Shown in pieces: positions 35,963 to 44,264 of a stretch of DNA of 46,158 nucleotides (the first letter of the stretch is position 1; each line of letters begins with the position of its first letter). The notes beneath the pieces are model-generated. The model did not search any database, was not told where the DNA came from, and saw only the letters and a program-made list of their open reading frames with translations. The DNA is from Pandoraea sp. ASV26 (GTDB taxonomy: Bacteria > Pseudomonadota > Gammaproteobacteria > Burkholderiales > Burkholderiaceae): assembly GCF_016428915.1 (NCBI RefSeq), contig NZ_JAELTP010000039.1, positions 1-46,158 of the forward strand, written 5' to 3'. A program made the position numbers and the translations under genes.

Positions 35963-36106
35963 TTAGGCGAACTCGGGGTGATTCGCCCACAGCGTATCGT
36001 CGGAACGATTCAGGCTTCCCATCAGCAGGTCTTTCAGATAGGTTACGACGGCCGTTACGGCTTCGATCAGGATAACGATCAGAAGATTGAGAACACACTT
36101 TGGCAT
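35963..36106 (-). CDS. possible small membrane protein upstream of DUF932
   Basis: Encodes 47 aa from MPKCVLNLLIVILIEAVTAV with AAGGAT before the ATG; one hydrophobic helix and an acidic tail. It would be read toward the DUF932 fragment. Family not recognised. Confidence 0.35.
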   Translation of the reverse strand: MPKCVLNLLIVILIEAVTAVVTYLKDLLMGSLNRSDDTLWANHPEFA

Positions 36107-36421
36107 GACAGATCCTTGGTTATGGCGGGAAGCTGACGTGCTCCCGTATTGTTCTTGTACCAAGGGTGCGTGCTGAAATTGACGGCGCTAGCTGAAACCC
36201 GCGTGCACCGAGGTCTGCGGCAGTGTTGTTCGAGCAATTTTCCCGAACGCATCTCCCTGCGCTTCAACCGACGGGATGTTTTCGATCTGGGCGACACAAA
36301 ATATCGAAACTATTTGCTAAGCTATGCGGCGATTGCACACAACCACACAGCCATGTTTCGGGGCCGGGGAAGAGGCGTTGGAACTTGTTTGATGCTCAAA
36401 GCAATTAAAAAAGGAAAAATC

Positions 36422-37345
36422 GTGAAAAAGCTAGTTCCACTGTTGTTGATCGCTTCGTTGGCGGCATGCTCTCAGAAGCAAGAAGTCGCTTGCGGCAGTG
36501 ACGACTCAAAGTCCGTGGTCGCTTCGATTCTGAAGGATGCGCTCGTCAGGAAGGTAACCTCGGATTTCGCCAATCAAACCGCAAATGTCAATGTCGATAG
36601 CGCGTCGATTCGGGCCACCATCGAAAAACTTACCTTCACCCTTGAGGACGTGCTTACCACGAAGAGTGACCCGAACAGCACGAAGAAATTCTGTTCGGCA
36701 ACGGTTAAGGTCTCGGTGCCATCCGATGTCGTCGCCAACGCAGACGCGACTCGCAGTATGCTTTCCTTGACAAACACTCATCAGGATGCATTGCGTGCTG
36801 GCGTGGAATTCGACGCCAACACTGTAAAGTCATCGCTCGATTACAGCGTGCAGCCTACCGATGATGGCAAGAAAATATATGGCAGTACAGACGGATCAAA
36901 TGCGGCGGTCACGTTTACGTCCACGCTCATCGATCAGTCGTTGCTGAAAACCGTGTTGGAGCAGAAGAAGGCCGAGCAAGCAAAGGAGCAGCAGCAACAG
37001 GCATTGCAAGCTCAACAGCAACAGGCCGAGATCGCCGAAGCGCAAGCTGCGGTCACTAATGCTCAGCTACAAAAGGCGAAGGCTGACATCAAGGCGGCCA
37101 ACGATGCGATCAACGTGGTATGGAATGCAGGTAGCAAAGAATGGCGACAAAGCCTGCTACCGGAGCAGCGTTTGTGGCTGGCTCAACGAGAGAACGAGTG
37201 CAAAATTAAGGCGCTCGATAGCGGCGCGGTCGATACCGCCGAATTCCAGATCAACAAGTTGAACTGTGAAGTACAGATGACAGTTGACCGAACGCAGGTG
37301 TTGAAGGCGTCAGTTCAGCAAAGTCTGTCACAAACGGCTCAGTAA
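36422..37345 (+). CDS. lipoprotein with C-terminal LprI-like domain
   Basis: Encodes 307 aa from a GTG at 36422, chosen because AAAGGA lies just upstream and MKKLVPLLLIASLAAC is a perfect lipobox signal; the longer frame from 36149 is rejected. Two predicted folded parts (about 25-170) precede a Gln/Ala-rich coiled coil (EQAKEQQQQALQAQQQQAE, about 185-225). The C-terminus (LLPEQRLWLAQRENECKIKA...INKLNCEVQMTVDRTQVL) matches the LprI/DUF1311 type with paired Cys, found in lysozyme-inhibitor-like lipoproteins. Located among mobile relics but intact. Function inferred as envelope protection. Confidence 0.7.
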   Translation: MKKLVPLLLIASLAACSQKQEVACGSDDSKSVVASILKDALVRKVTSDFANQTANVNVDSASIRATIEKLTFTLEDVLTTKSDPNSTKKFCSATVKVSVPSDVVANADATRSMLSLTNTHQDALRAGVEFDANTVKSSLDYSVQPTDDGKKIYGSTDGSNAAVTFTSTLIDQSLLKTVLEQKKAEQAKEQQQQALQAQQQQAEIAEAQAAVTNAQLQKAKADIKAANDAINVVWNAGSKEWRQSLLPEQRLWLAQRENECKIKALDSGAVDTAEFQINKLNCEVQMTVDRTQVLKASVQQSLSQTAQ

Positions 37346-37475
37346 CTGTATTCAACACCAATTGCGGCAAGGCCTCAGCGTGGTAATCGATCCCCAAGAA
37401 GGATCATCTAGGCTGAGGTTGCCCAAGCGAAAGTGGGCGTCTTGGTGGACTCCTGCCTCCGTCCTTGTCAAAGAA

Positions 37476-37901
37476 TCAACCCTTCCAAACCTCGCCGTCG
37501 AGCGACAGTTGCTCTACAAGGCTTTCAACGAGTTGCCGGCGGTATTCTGAAAGCTTGCGCAACCGGCGAAGCAATTCCATCTCCTCCGCCGTCGGTTTGA
37601 CCTCGGCATCGGCGGCGCTCGCACCCTTTGCGGGACTGGGACGCTTCATGTCTGTTACGCCAAATCGTAACCATTGATCCGACACGTCAAGCCAGTCCGC
37701 AAGCGTCTTGATCTTGTCAACCGTCGGTCGTGCGGTTCCGGACAGCCACTTCTGTGCTGCTTGAGGGGTAATCGGCTCGACCGGGTGACGGAGATTGAAT
37801 TGCGTTGCGAGCTCCGACGCAGTCTCGATCTTCTTCGGACTGCGTTTCAGGGCTTGCTTGAGGCGGGCGGCGAACGCCTTCTTTTCGTCCAATGTCGGCA
37901 T
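37476..37901 (-). CDS. phage-type HTH transcriptional regulator
   Basis: Encodes 141 aa from MPTLDEKKAFAARLKQALKR. The DNA-binding part (KIETASELATQFNLRHPV, ITPQAAQKWLSGTARPTVDKIKTLADWLDVSDQWLRFG) is typical of CI/Cro-like XRE regulators in Burkholderiales prophages. The C-terminal helices may dimerise. An IS3 element starts 20 bp upstream of the start codon, so its native promoter has probably been lost. Confidence 0.75.
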   Translation of the reverse strand: MPTLDEKKAFAARLKQALKRSPKKIETASELATQFNLRHPVEPITPQAAQKWLSGTARPTVDKIKTLADWLDVSDQWLRFGVTDMKRPSPAKGASAADAEVKPTAEEMELLRRLRKLSEYRRQLVESLVEQLSLDGEVWKG

Positions 37902-37927
37902 CCGCGGAGTGTGCGTAAGCTCCCCCG

Positions 37928-38780
37928 TCAAGTTGACACTTTAGAAGTAGAACCCACGGTTGCGAGCAGTCGCTCGCGGTACAGCGCTGGGGGCAGGCTT
38001 CCCAGCGCGTCATGTGGCCGCTCCTCGTTGTAGCTCCGAATCCAGTCGTGCGTGATCTCTCGAACCTGCTCAAGCGATTCAAACAGCCAGCGACTCAATA
38101 CCTTGGATCGATACGAGCGGTTAAAGCGTTCAACAAAGGCATTCTGATTCGGTTTGCCGGGTTGGATATAACGCAATTCAATGCCCTTCTCAGCGCACCA
38201 ATCCGTCAACGTTTGAGAGGTCAGCTCCGGGCCATTGTCTAGGCGAATCGCTTTAGGCAACCCACGCCATGCCTCAAGTTGCTCCAGCACCCGCACAACT
38301 CTTGTCGCCGGCAAGCTCGTGTCGACTTCAATCGTCAGCGCCTCTCTCACGGCTTCGTCCAACACATTGAGCGTGCGCAAGCGTCGGCCTTGGTACAGGC
38401 TATCGCTCATAAAATCCAACGACCAAATCTGATTCGGCAATGCCGGTGCATCGAGCGACTGGAACGTACCGACCAAGCGCTTCTTGGCCCGCCTCGGCAG
38501 GTTGAGCTTCATGGCGCAATACACCCGCCATGTCCGCTTGTGATTCCAGGCGTGGCCGTCGAGCTTAAGCCGATCATGGCATTTCCAGAAGCCCCAGCGA
38601 CCATGCTTGGTGACTACCGCATTGAGCGCATCGACAACGGGCGCGTCACGCAGTGCACGATCCTGGGGTTTGCGGTAATACGCCGCCCGCGATATGGCGA
38701 CCACTCGGCAAGCACGCTGCACGGATTGCCCTTCGCTTACCAGCCGGTCAACCACATCCCGCCGTTCGGACGGCGCTACA
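37928..38780 (-). CDS. IS3-family transposase OrfB (DDE)
   Basis: Integrase-core transposase reached by a -1 frameshift from orfA. The slippery A6G (CTAAAAAAGCTG) lies at the end of orfA near 38785. The HTH_21 region, IWSLDFMSDSLYQGR (first Asp), IRLDNGPELTSQ (second Asp) and KPNQNAFVERFNRSYR (Glu) give a complete DDE triad; an internal ATG at 38755 could also start it. No disruption seen, so the element may be mobile. Confidence 0.85.
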
Positions 38781-39039
38781 GCTTTTTTAGTACAGCCTTG
38801 ATCGCCTCATTCTCCAGCGCTAGCTCTGCGTACATACGTTTGAGACGGTTATTCTCCGACTCAAGCTCCTTGACGCGCGCCAGCTCCGAAGCTTCCAGGC
38901 CGCCGTACTTGGACTTCCATTTGTAGTACGTCGCCGAACTGATGCCGTGCTTGCGCCAGATTTCATTGACCGGCACACCCGCATCCGCTTCCTTCAGGAT
39001 CTCGACGATCTGACTTTCCGTAAACCTTGATGTCTTCAT
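38776..39039 (-). CDS. IS3-family transposase OrfA
   Basis: Encodes 87 aa: helix-turn-helix (FTESQIVEILKEADAGVPVNEIWRKHGISSATYYKWKSKYGG) and a leucine-zipper coiled coil (LESENNRLKRMYAELALENEAIKAVL). It binds the IS ends and is fused to OrfB by programmed frameshifting. Confidence 0.88.
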   Translation of the reverse strand: MKTSRFTESQIVEILKEADAGVPVNEIWRKHGISSATYYKWKSKYGGLEASELARVKELESENNRLKRMYAELALENEAIKAVLKKL

Positions 39040-39104
39040 TCGAACCTCCCAGCAAAATCCTGCCTGAACGTTCTACTTTTGTCCTGTCTCACTGATCGGG
39101 GAGC

Positions 39105-39480
39105 TTACGGTTGGAAGTGGATGATCTTGGCGTCGCGGTCGACGTCAGCCCACTGAAGATTTCGCACGTCGGTTGAACGCTGCATCGTCAGGTAGCAGAG
39201 ATCCACGAAGCACTGCATCATCTCACCGCTGCGCACGTCGCGGCCGCTCGCTTCTTTCGCGAGTGCATCTCTGATCGCGATGAAATGGCCGTCGGTAATG
39301 TAGACGGCCCGCGCCTTCGGTTTCTTGAGATTCACCTCACGGCATGGATTGCTCGTCATGTGCCGCTTGAGGAAGCGCCAAGCGAAGAAGCCTGAAAGGA
39401 ACGCGCATTACACGTTGCATATGCAGCTTGCCGTCCCAGTTCGTCGTCAGGAATTCGACCACATAGGCTGGTGACTTGCC
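39105..39480 (-). pseudogene. vestigial tyrosine integrase related to the prophage one
   Basis: Two minus-strand pieces match the intact integrase: the stretch around DGKLHMQRVMR (intact protein about 116-125) and, in another frame, SNPCREVNLKKPKARAVYITDGHF through MMQCFVDLCYLTMQRSTDVRNLQW to IIHF (intact about 143-231). A frameshift near 39405 (one base lost) joins them. The 3' part with the catalytic His and Tyr is gone at the IS3 edge, and the 5' part is cut by the second IS. Not functional. Confidence 0.8.
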
Positions 39481-39489
39481 CCCTGCAAA

Positions 39490-40045
39490 CAGGGCCAACT
39501 GGAGTCTAGTAAGGTTCGTTTTCGGAGAGAAGACGAACATGAAGAAGCGCTTTACGGAACAGCAAATCATCGGGTTTCTGAACGAAGCGGAGGTCGGTAT
39601 GCCGGTCGAGGAACTGTGTAGGAAGCACGGGTTCAGTGACGCGTCGTTCTACACCTGGCGCGCTAAGTTCGGCGGCATGGAAGTCTCGGAGGCTCGGCGG
39701 CTCAAGGACCTCGAGGTGGAGAATGCCAGGCTGAAGAAACTGCTGGCCGAGGCAATGCTCGATATGGAAGCGTTGAAGGTCGTCGTCAAGGGAAAGCCCT
39801 GAGCCCGCAAGCCAACGCAGAATGCGTACATCGAATCGTTCAACGGCAAGTTCCGCGACGAATGCCTTAACGAGCACTGGTTCACGACGCTTGCTCACGC
39901 TCGGGCTGTCATCGCGGCATGGCGTCAAGACTACAACGGGCAAAGGCCGCACAGTGCACTGAATTACCTTGCGCCGTCATAGTTTGCGGCGAAATATCGG
40001 GCAACCGCAGATGCTCCTGCCGCTTTCAAGGAGCTAGTTTAAAGG
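39490..40045 (+). mobile_element. internally deleted IS3-family element
   Basis: Contains a complete orfA (39539-39802) directly followed by only the last ~58 codons of orfB (KPTQNAYIESFNGKFRDECL... NGQRPHSALNYLAPS, stop near 39980). About 600 bp of orfB, including the first two catalytic Asp residues, are missing, so it cannot transpose alone. Ends are approximate; it interrupts the integrase relic. Confidence 0.7.
39539..39802 (+). CDS. IS3-family transposase OrfA (orphan)
   Basis: Encodes 87 aa: MKKRFTEQQIIGFLNEAEVG, helix-turn-helix (VEELCRKHGFSDASFYTWRAKFGG) and zipper (LEVENARLKKLLAEAML). It has a different sequence from the OrfA at 38776, so the two IS copies are distinct elements. 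The partner orfB is deleted. Confidence 0.8.
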   Translation: MKKRFTEQQIIGFLNEAEVGMPVEELCRKHGFSDASFYTWRAKFGGMEVSEARRLKDLEVENARLKKLLAEAMLDMEALKVVVKGKP

Positions 40046-40175
40046 GACTTTGCTAGAAGCCCATTGGCCTACTGATGGTGGCAAGTCAGAGTCGCATCGG
40101 AAGACAGAAGTTCGGCCTCAGGGACTCTTCAATACGTTGGTGCGGGCTGATCGTTTTCGGTCGTATAGCGGCGCT

Positions 40176-40523
40176 TCAATCGCGGCGGTCTACATTCACA
40201 TCTCGGGCACTATCGATATAGTTTTCGCCCCAACGCTTCATCGCGTCAAGCACGGGTGCAAGCGTTTTGCCAAACTCGGTCAGTGTGTATTCGACGCGTG
40301 GCGGCACTTCGTTGAATACTTCGCGACGGACGATACCGTGCGATTCAAGCTCACGGATTTGTAGTGTAAGCGAACGTTGCGTAACGGTCCCAATGAGGCG
40401 TTGCAACTCGCCAAATCGTTTTGTCCCACCCATCAGATAGTGAATGATGAGCGGCTTCCATTTGCCCCCGGCAACGTCGATAGTGACTTGAACTGCGCAT
40501 GGGTATTTATTCAAAAGAGACAT
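40176..40523 (-). CDS. HxlR-family transcriptional regulator
   Basis: Encodes 115 aa. YPCAVQVTIDVAGGKWKPLIIHYLMGGTKRFGELQRLIGTVTQRSLTLQIRELESHGIVRREVF is a complete HxlR winged helix with the N-terminal Cys used for quinone/electrophile sensing in YodB/QorR-like members. Divergent from a quinone oxidoreductase across 122 bp, so it probably represses that gene and itself until oxidised. Confidence 0.88.
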   Translation of the reverse strand: MSLLNKYPCAVQVTIDVAGGKWKPLIIHYLMGGTKRFGELQRLIGTVTQRSLTLQIRELESHGIVRREVFNEVPPRVEYTLTEFGKTLAPVLDAMKRWGENYIDSARDVNVDRRD

Positions 40524-40645
40524 CTTCTAGATCCATTAGGATACTGTTTTGCCCTATATATCAAACCTGTGCCTACTTGCGTAAAAACTTTGTAGCATTG
40601 ATATTAAGTCCCTTGCATAGATTGCTGCCGATAGGGAGAAAGGTC

Positions 40646-41632
40646 ATGAAAGCCGCATATTACGATCGTCAAGGTCTAGCCAGTGAGGTTCTCAAGTTGG
40701 GCGAGTTCGCGCTCCCAGAACCAGGGCCTAATGAAGTAAGAGTCAGACTTCATGCATCGGGTGTCAATCCATCGGATATTAAAGCTCGTACAGGATTTTC
40801 AGCAAAAATGGGTTTTCCTGCCATTATTCCTCATCAAGACGGGGCAGGTATTATTGACAAAGTGGGAGAGGGGGTGACCACACACCAGATCGGGGATCGC
40901 GTCTGGCTCTATGAGGCCCAATACGGGAGGCCACATGGTACCGCCGCCGAGTACGTTGTCGTTCCTGCGGTACAAGCGGCTGCGCTTCATGCGAATGTGT
41001 CATTTGAAATGGGTGCGTGTCTAGGCATACCTGCCCTGACCGCGCACCGCTGCCTCTTCGCCGATGGCCCGATTACCGGCCTTAGAGTACTCATTCATGG
41101 CGGAGCCGGCGCTGTAGGTTCCGCAGCAATCGCGCTGGCAAAATGGGCCGGCGCCTGGGTTGCGACTACAGTAACTAAACCAGAACACGAAGCCAGTGCG
41201 CGTAGAGCAGGGGCAGACTTCGTCGTGCTTCGAACAGATGATGCGGTCATCGAAGCACTGCGGTCCGCGAGCAGCGATCAAGGGTTCGACCGCATCGTTG
41301 AGGTGGCGCTCACCACCAACTTGGACATCGATCTCGCGTGCATAAGCATAGGAGGCGTGATAAGCACCTATGGTCTTGAAAATGCGAGCGAGCAATTGGC
41401 GTTGCCCATTCTTAAGGCCATGGTTAAAGGATGCGTCTTCCGGTTCGTCTACATCTATACCGTGCCGAGTCATGCAAAGTTGGAGGCAGTCGCCGCTATC
41501 AACGCATGTCTTGCGGCGAACGCTTATGCCCCGACTATTGGGAAGATTGTGCCATTGGAGCGCATTGCAGAGGCGCATCAGTGCCAGGAGAGTGGTGAAA
41601 TCGCAGGAAAAATCGTCGTCGCGATAAATTGA
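40646..41632 (+). CDS. NADPH:quinone oxidoreductase-type MDR enzyme
   Basis: Encodes 328 aa from the ATG at 40646 preceded by AGGGAGAAAGG. The medium-chain dehydrogenase/reductase layout is clear: GroES-like N-domain (GVNPSDIKARTGF, PHQDGAGIIDKVGEGV) and Rossmann domain with the dinucleotide-binding HGGAGAVGSAAIALAKWAG. No structural or catalytic zinc Cys set, as in quinone reductases. It reduces quinones or enones with NADPH. Control by the adjacent HxlR protein is inferred. Confidence 0.9.
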   Translation: MKAAYYDRQGLASEVLKLGEFALPEPGPNEVRVRLHASGVNPSDIKARTGFSAKMGFPAIIPHQDGAGIIDKVGEGVTTHQIGDRVWLYEAQYGRPHGTAAEYVVVPAVQAAALHANVSFEMGACLGIPALTAHRCLFADGPITGLRVLIHGGAGAVGSAAIALAKWAGAWVATTVTKPEHEASARRAGADFVVLRTDDAVIEALRSASSDQGFDRIVEVALTTNLDIDLACISIGGVISTYGLENASEQLALPILKAMVKGCVFRFVYIYTVPSHAKLEAVAAINACLAANAYAPTIGKIVPLERIAEAHQCQESGEIAGKIVVAIN

Positions 41633-41659
41633 CACGGCTTGGTTTGGAAAGCGTGCGGT

Positions 41660-41904
41660 CGGATAGTCTTCGGTGGCAGCTTGTTGCGGATTTCGGTCAG
41701 CCAGGGTGGGCGGCTGACGACCAGCACCTGGACGAAATGGCCAGTCGGCTGCCCGCACCCGCGATGGCTGACGCAACGTTCGTGCTGACGGGCAAGGCAT
41801 CGTCGATCCAGCACTGGCGCCGGGCACTCGGCGCGCTGAGGGTTCCTGCTGCACGAATCATCGCCAAAGCGTATTGGGCCCCCGGCAAGACCGGACTGGA
41901 CTGA
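41660..41904 (+). pseudogene. siderophore-interacting protein, C-terminal fragment
   Basis: The last ~80 codons of a SIP-type ferric-siderophore reductase: ADATFVLTGKASSIQHWRRA then VPAARIIAKAYWAPGKTGLD at the C-terminus, which is the family's conserved end. The N-terminal FAD-binding domain is absent upstream, where the oxidoreductase gene ends. Probably a leftover from a deletion. Confidence 0.65.
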
Positions 41905-41937
41905 GTCAGGTCTTTTCTGCGACGCATTGGGGGCTGT

Positions 41938-42231
41938 TCACATCGTCACCGGTGGCCCAGACGCACAGGTGAGCGAAACGAAGGCGAGATACGTCGCTGC
42001 GAGCTTGTCGTTGCGAGTGGCGACACGACGGGGGTGTTTGATACGACGGAAAAATCGTTCAACGATGTTCCGGGGCCGATACGGCAGGCGGCTGTTGCGA
42101 CACCCGGTTTGCCGCCCGCGATCGACTTTGCAGTAGTGATCCGCGTAGGGGCGCCTTGACCGATAACGTCCTCGCTTCACGAAATGCCTTGACAGTCCCG
42201 GACTATCAACGTATTGTCCGCGTTGAAACAT
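41938..42231 (-). pseudogene. IS5-type transposase relic
   Basis: The stretch YRPRNIVERFFRRIKHPRRV followed by ATRNDKLAATYLAFVSL matches the C-terminal catalytic end of IS5-family transposases. The preceding codons are diverged and no full element is present. Confidence 0.65.
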
Positions 42232-42357
42232 TCAAGAAGCACGATTGCTGATCATCATTTTTCTGCGTGCTGTGCGCAGTATTCGCTGTCCTCTCCTACT
42301 CCTTGAAGTTTTTCTCGCTCCGCAACGGAGCTGTTATGTTCATTTCAAGGAATTATT

Positions 42358-42561
42358 ATGGAAACGGGTACTGTTAAGTGGTTCAACGATAGCAAGGGCT
42401 TTGGCTTCATTACGCCGGACGCTGGCGGCGACGATCTGTTCGCTCACTTCTCCGAAGTTCGCGGCGACGGTTTCAAGTCGCTCGCAGAGAACCAGAAGGT
42501 GAGCTACGAAACCAAGCGTGGCCCGAAGGGCATGCAAGCTTCGAATATCACCCCGCAGTAA
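42358..42561 (+). CDS. cspA: CspA-family cold-shock protein
   Basis: Encodes 67 aa. [20 protein letters not shown] holds RNP1 (KGFGFI) and DLFAHFSEV holds RNP2, the RNA/ssDNA-binding motifs of the single cold-shock domain. It acts as an RNA chaperone. The long AT-richer leader (from about 42232) fits post-transcriptional cold control. A terminator follows at 42570-42592. Confidence 0.95.
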   Translation: METGTVKWFNDSKGFGFITPDAGGDDLFAHFSEVRGDGFKSLAENQKVSYETKRGPKGMQASNITPQ

Positions 42562-42569
42562 AGTAGTTC

Positions 42570-42594
42570 AAGGGCCGGGACACCGGCCCTTTGC
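42570..42594 (+). terminator. rho-independent terminator after cspA
   Basis: AAGGGCCGG / CCGGCCCTT arms with a 4-nt loop and a short T-containing tail. Confidence 0.8.
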
Positions 42595-42763
42595 TTGCAT
42601 AGCATCCTCGCGGAGCCCTGCGCTCCCGATTTGATCGCATCGTATCGAGGTGCGCATCATCTGTCTTCTCGACACGATCTGTCTCGCTCCCCTTTCGCTA
42701 CCATTTCGCAGTTATTCAATTTGTATGGCCGAATGCCGTGCAAATGTCGCTCGCTTATCGCTT

Positions 42764-42994
42764 ATGAAAAATAATAACCATAGCCACCGTTACAACGGAT
42801 ATCTAGTTTCCCCTTCCGCTTATCGGCTGCCGGACGGCTGGTTTGCCGCCAACCTGCTGCTTGAGCGAGGTGACGCCGCTGAAGCCGCGTCAGCCGCCTA
42901 TACGTTCCATGCGCTCGACTATTTCGATACCGAAATGCAGGCACTGGGACACGCCTCCACATGGGCGCGCGACTGGATCGACAATCGCGGTTAA
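42764..42994 (+). CDS. small hypothetical protein downstream of cspA
   Basis: Encodes 76 aa from MKNNNHSHRYNGYLVSPSAYRLPDGWFAANLLLERGD. A short beta-rich N-terminal part is followed by helices ending in ALGHASTWARDWIDNRG. Small proteins of this pattern are common in Burkholderiaceae beside csp genes. Longer upstream starts (42650) are less likely. Function unknown. Confidence 0.6.
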   Translation: MKNNNHSHRYNGYLVSPSAYRLPDGWFAANLLLERGDAAEAASAAYTFHALDYFDTEMQALGHASTWARDWIDNRG

Positions 42995-43185
42995 TCTGCA
43001 ATGCCTCTGCCAATGTCGTGAGTTGCGCAGTGGTTGTTCTTCGCAGTTCTCTCGCTAGGCTGCGCCAAATGCGCAAGCACGCGCAAACGTCCCCTTAGGG
43101 ACAATTGACAGTTGATGACATGTGCTGACATCTTGTCTTTTGCGCGAGCAGGCCAAGATGACTCCAACGCTATTGAATTTCCCTG

Positions 43186-43303
43186 CTTCGTCCCGACTGG
43201 GACTGGCGCATCGATCTTCAGCAGGACATCAACCTGGTGCTCATGCGGGCTTTCCTCGATAAGGATGTCCGTTTCGCGATGTCGGCCAGCGCGCAATCGT
43301 TTG
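43186..43303 (+). pseudogene. possible MscS-type channel C-terminal relic
   Basis: In one frame the sequence reads PDWDWRIDLQQDINLVLMRAF then DKDVRFAMSASA, resembling the end of MscS-family mechanosensitive channels (W-x-x-R-x-D-x-Q-x-x-I-N). No start or membrane part remains. The rest of 42995-43481 has nothing I can name. Confidence 0.35.
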
Positions 43304-43481
43304 CACAGGCCCCCGAGCTGACTGATGAGGTTGCATCCGCCATACACTCGTCGCCCGTGAGGCCCCTGGCCTGCTGGCACAAGCATTACGGCGTGGTAGG
43401 ATCGGACGCATCCACGTGATTCAGATCGTGGCATCGATCCAATCCGGGCCCGTCGCCAGGCGGGTACATCAGGAGGCCAAT

Positions 43482-44159
43482 ATGTCTGCAGAGCAAAAGA
43501 CGTCGCATCGCGGGTTCACCATCATCACGGTTCTCGAACGCCTCTCGAAAGGCCGCGCACGCCTGTCGGCCAAGGTGCTCGCCAGCGACGAAGGTCACAA
43601 GCGACGCCTCGGCGGGAAAAAACTCTTGCAGGCCAAGCGCTGGTTCGATCATTTCACGGACGATCTGGCCGCGCCGGTGATCGCCGGACTCAAGCACACC
43701 ATTGATCTCGAATTGGCTGCTGCCGCGAAGGCTACGCCGAAGACGTCTGCCAAGCCGGTGACGCCCAAGCCCGCCAAACCGACCAAGCCGACCAAAGCGG
43801 CAAAATCCGTCAAAGCGGAAAAAACGCCGAAGGTGGTGAAGGCTGTGAAGGGCGCTAAGTCCGATAAGACGCCGAAAGCGGACAAACCCAATACGGTCGT
43901 GAAGCCCGGTAAAACAGCGAAGGATGCTGCGGCGACGAAATTGGCGCGAGCGCCGAGAGTCGGCAATGGCGCGCCTGCTGCTGTCGGGGCTGCCAACGGT
44001 GTGGCGGCGGAGAAGTCGAGCATCGCGGCCGAACCCGTCGCGCCCGGCAATGCCGCCAAGACTCGCAAGCGTGCCGCAGCACCTGCTGCGCCGGTTGGCA
44101 TGCCGCCACCCAAGTCACCCAAGCCGCTCAAGACCGCCTCGGGTCGTCGCACGACATAA
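43482..44159 (+). CDS. lysine/alanine-rich histone-H1-like protein
   Basis: Encodes 225 aa from MSAEQKTSHRGFTIITVLERL, with AGGAGG 5 bp before the ATG. A short N-terminal domain (about 1-75) of mixed structure precedes a ~150-residue tail built of K, A, P, T and V (AKPVTPKPAKPTKPTKAAKS and similar). Such tails bind DNA nonspecifically, as in H1-like or AlgP-type proteins. Nucleoid or regulatory role is inferred. The terminator lies at 44229-44264. Confidence 0.65.
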   Translation: MSAEQKTSHRGFTIITVLERLSKGRARLSAKVLASDEGHKRRLGGKKLLQAKRWFDHFTDDLAAPVIAGLKHTIDLELAAAAKATPKTSAKPVTPKPAKPTKPTKAAKSVKAEKTPKVVKAVKGAKSDKTPKADKPNTVVKPGKTAKDAAATKLARAPRVGNGAPAAVGAANGVAAEKSSIAAEPVAPGNAAKTRKRAAAPAAPVGMPPPKSPKPLKTASGRRTT

Positions 44160-44228
44160 CCGCAAATACGAGCGGGGCGCGCGGCGCGTTTCGGCAACGA
44201 TCGCACCGACGTCACGAAGCTCCTGTTC

Positions 44229-44264
44229 AACGGCGCGCGCCAGTCCGGCGACGCGCCGTTTTTC
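44229..44264 (+). terminator. rho-independent terminator after the H1-like gene
   Basis: AACGGCGCG / CGCGCCGTT arms, 14-nt loop, then TTTTC. The rest of the gap up to 44638 (about 370 bp) is AT-richer leader and promoter DNA for the porin, without a gene. Confidence 0.75.

Larger units (their letters stand above)
37922..39101 (-). mobile_element. IS3-family insertion sequence
   Basis: About 1180 bp with orfA and orfB on the minus strand. Ends read CCCCCGTCAAG on the left and, inverted, CCCCGATCAG on the right; both outer ends then run to AGAAGTAGAA / AAAAGTAGAA, giving imperfect inverted repeats. A 4-bp AGCT lies directly outside each end (37918-37921 and 39102-39105), a probable target duplication. 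It abuts the integrase relic on its right. IS407-type subgroup is likely but not proven. Confidence 0.75.

Noticed and set aside
35658-36098. 146-codon minus frame
   Set aside because: Overlaps both halves of the primase/DUF932 junction in a third frame and is Ser/Arg-rich; no gene support.
36961-37030. Short repeats rich in CAGCAACAG as a possible repeat array or CRISPR
   Set aside because: They encode the Gln-rich coiled coil of the lipoprotein; no regular spacer-repeat pattern. No CRISPR array was seen anywhere in the window.
42991-43434. 147-codon minus frame downstream of the cspA partner gene
   Set aside because: No ribosome site, no recognisable domain, and it runs antisense to the possible MscS relic.
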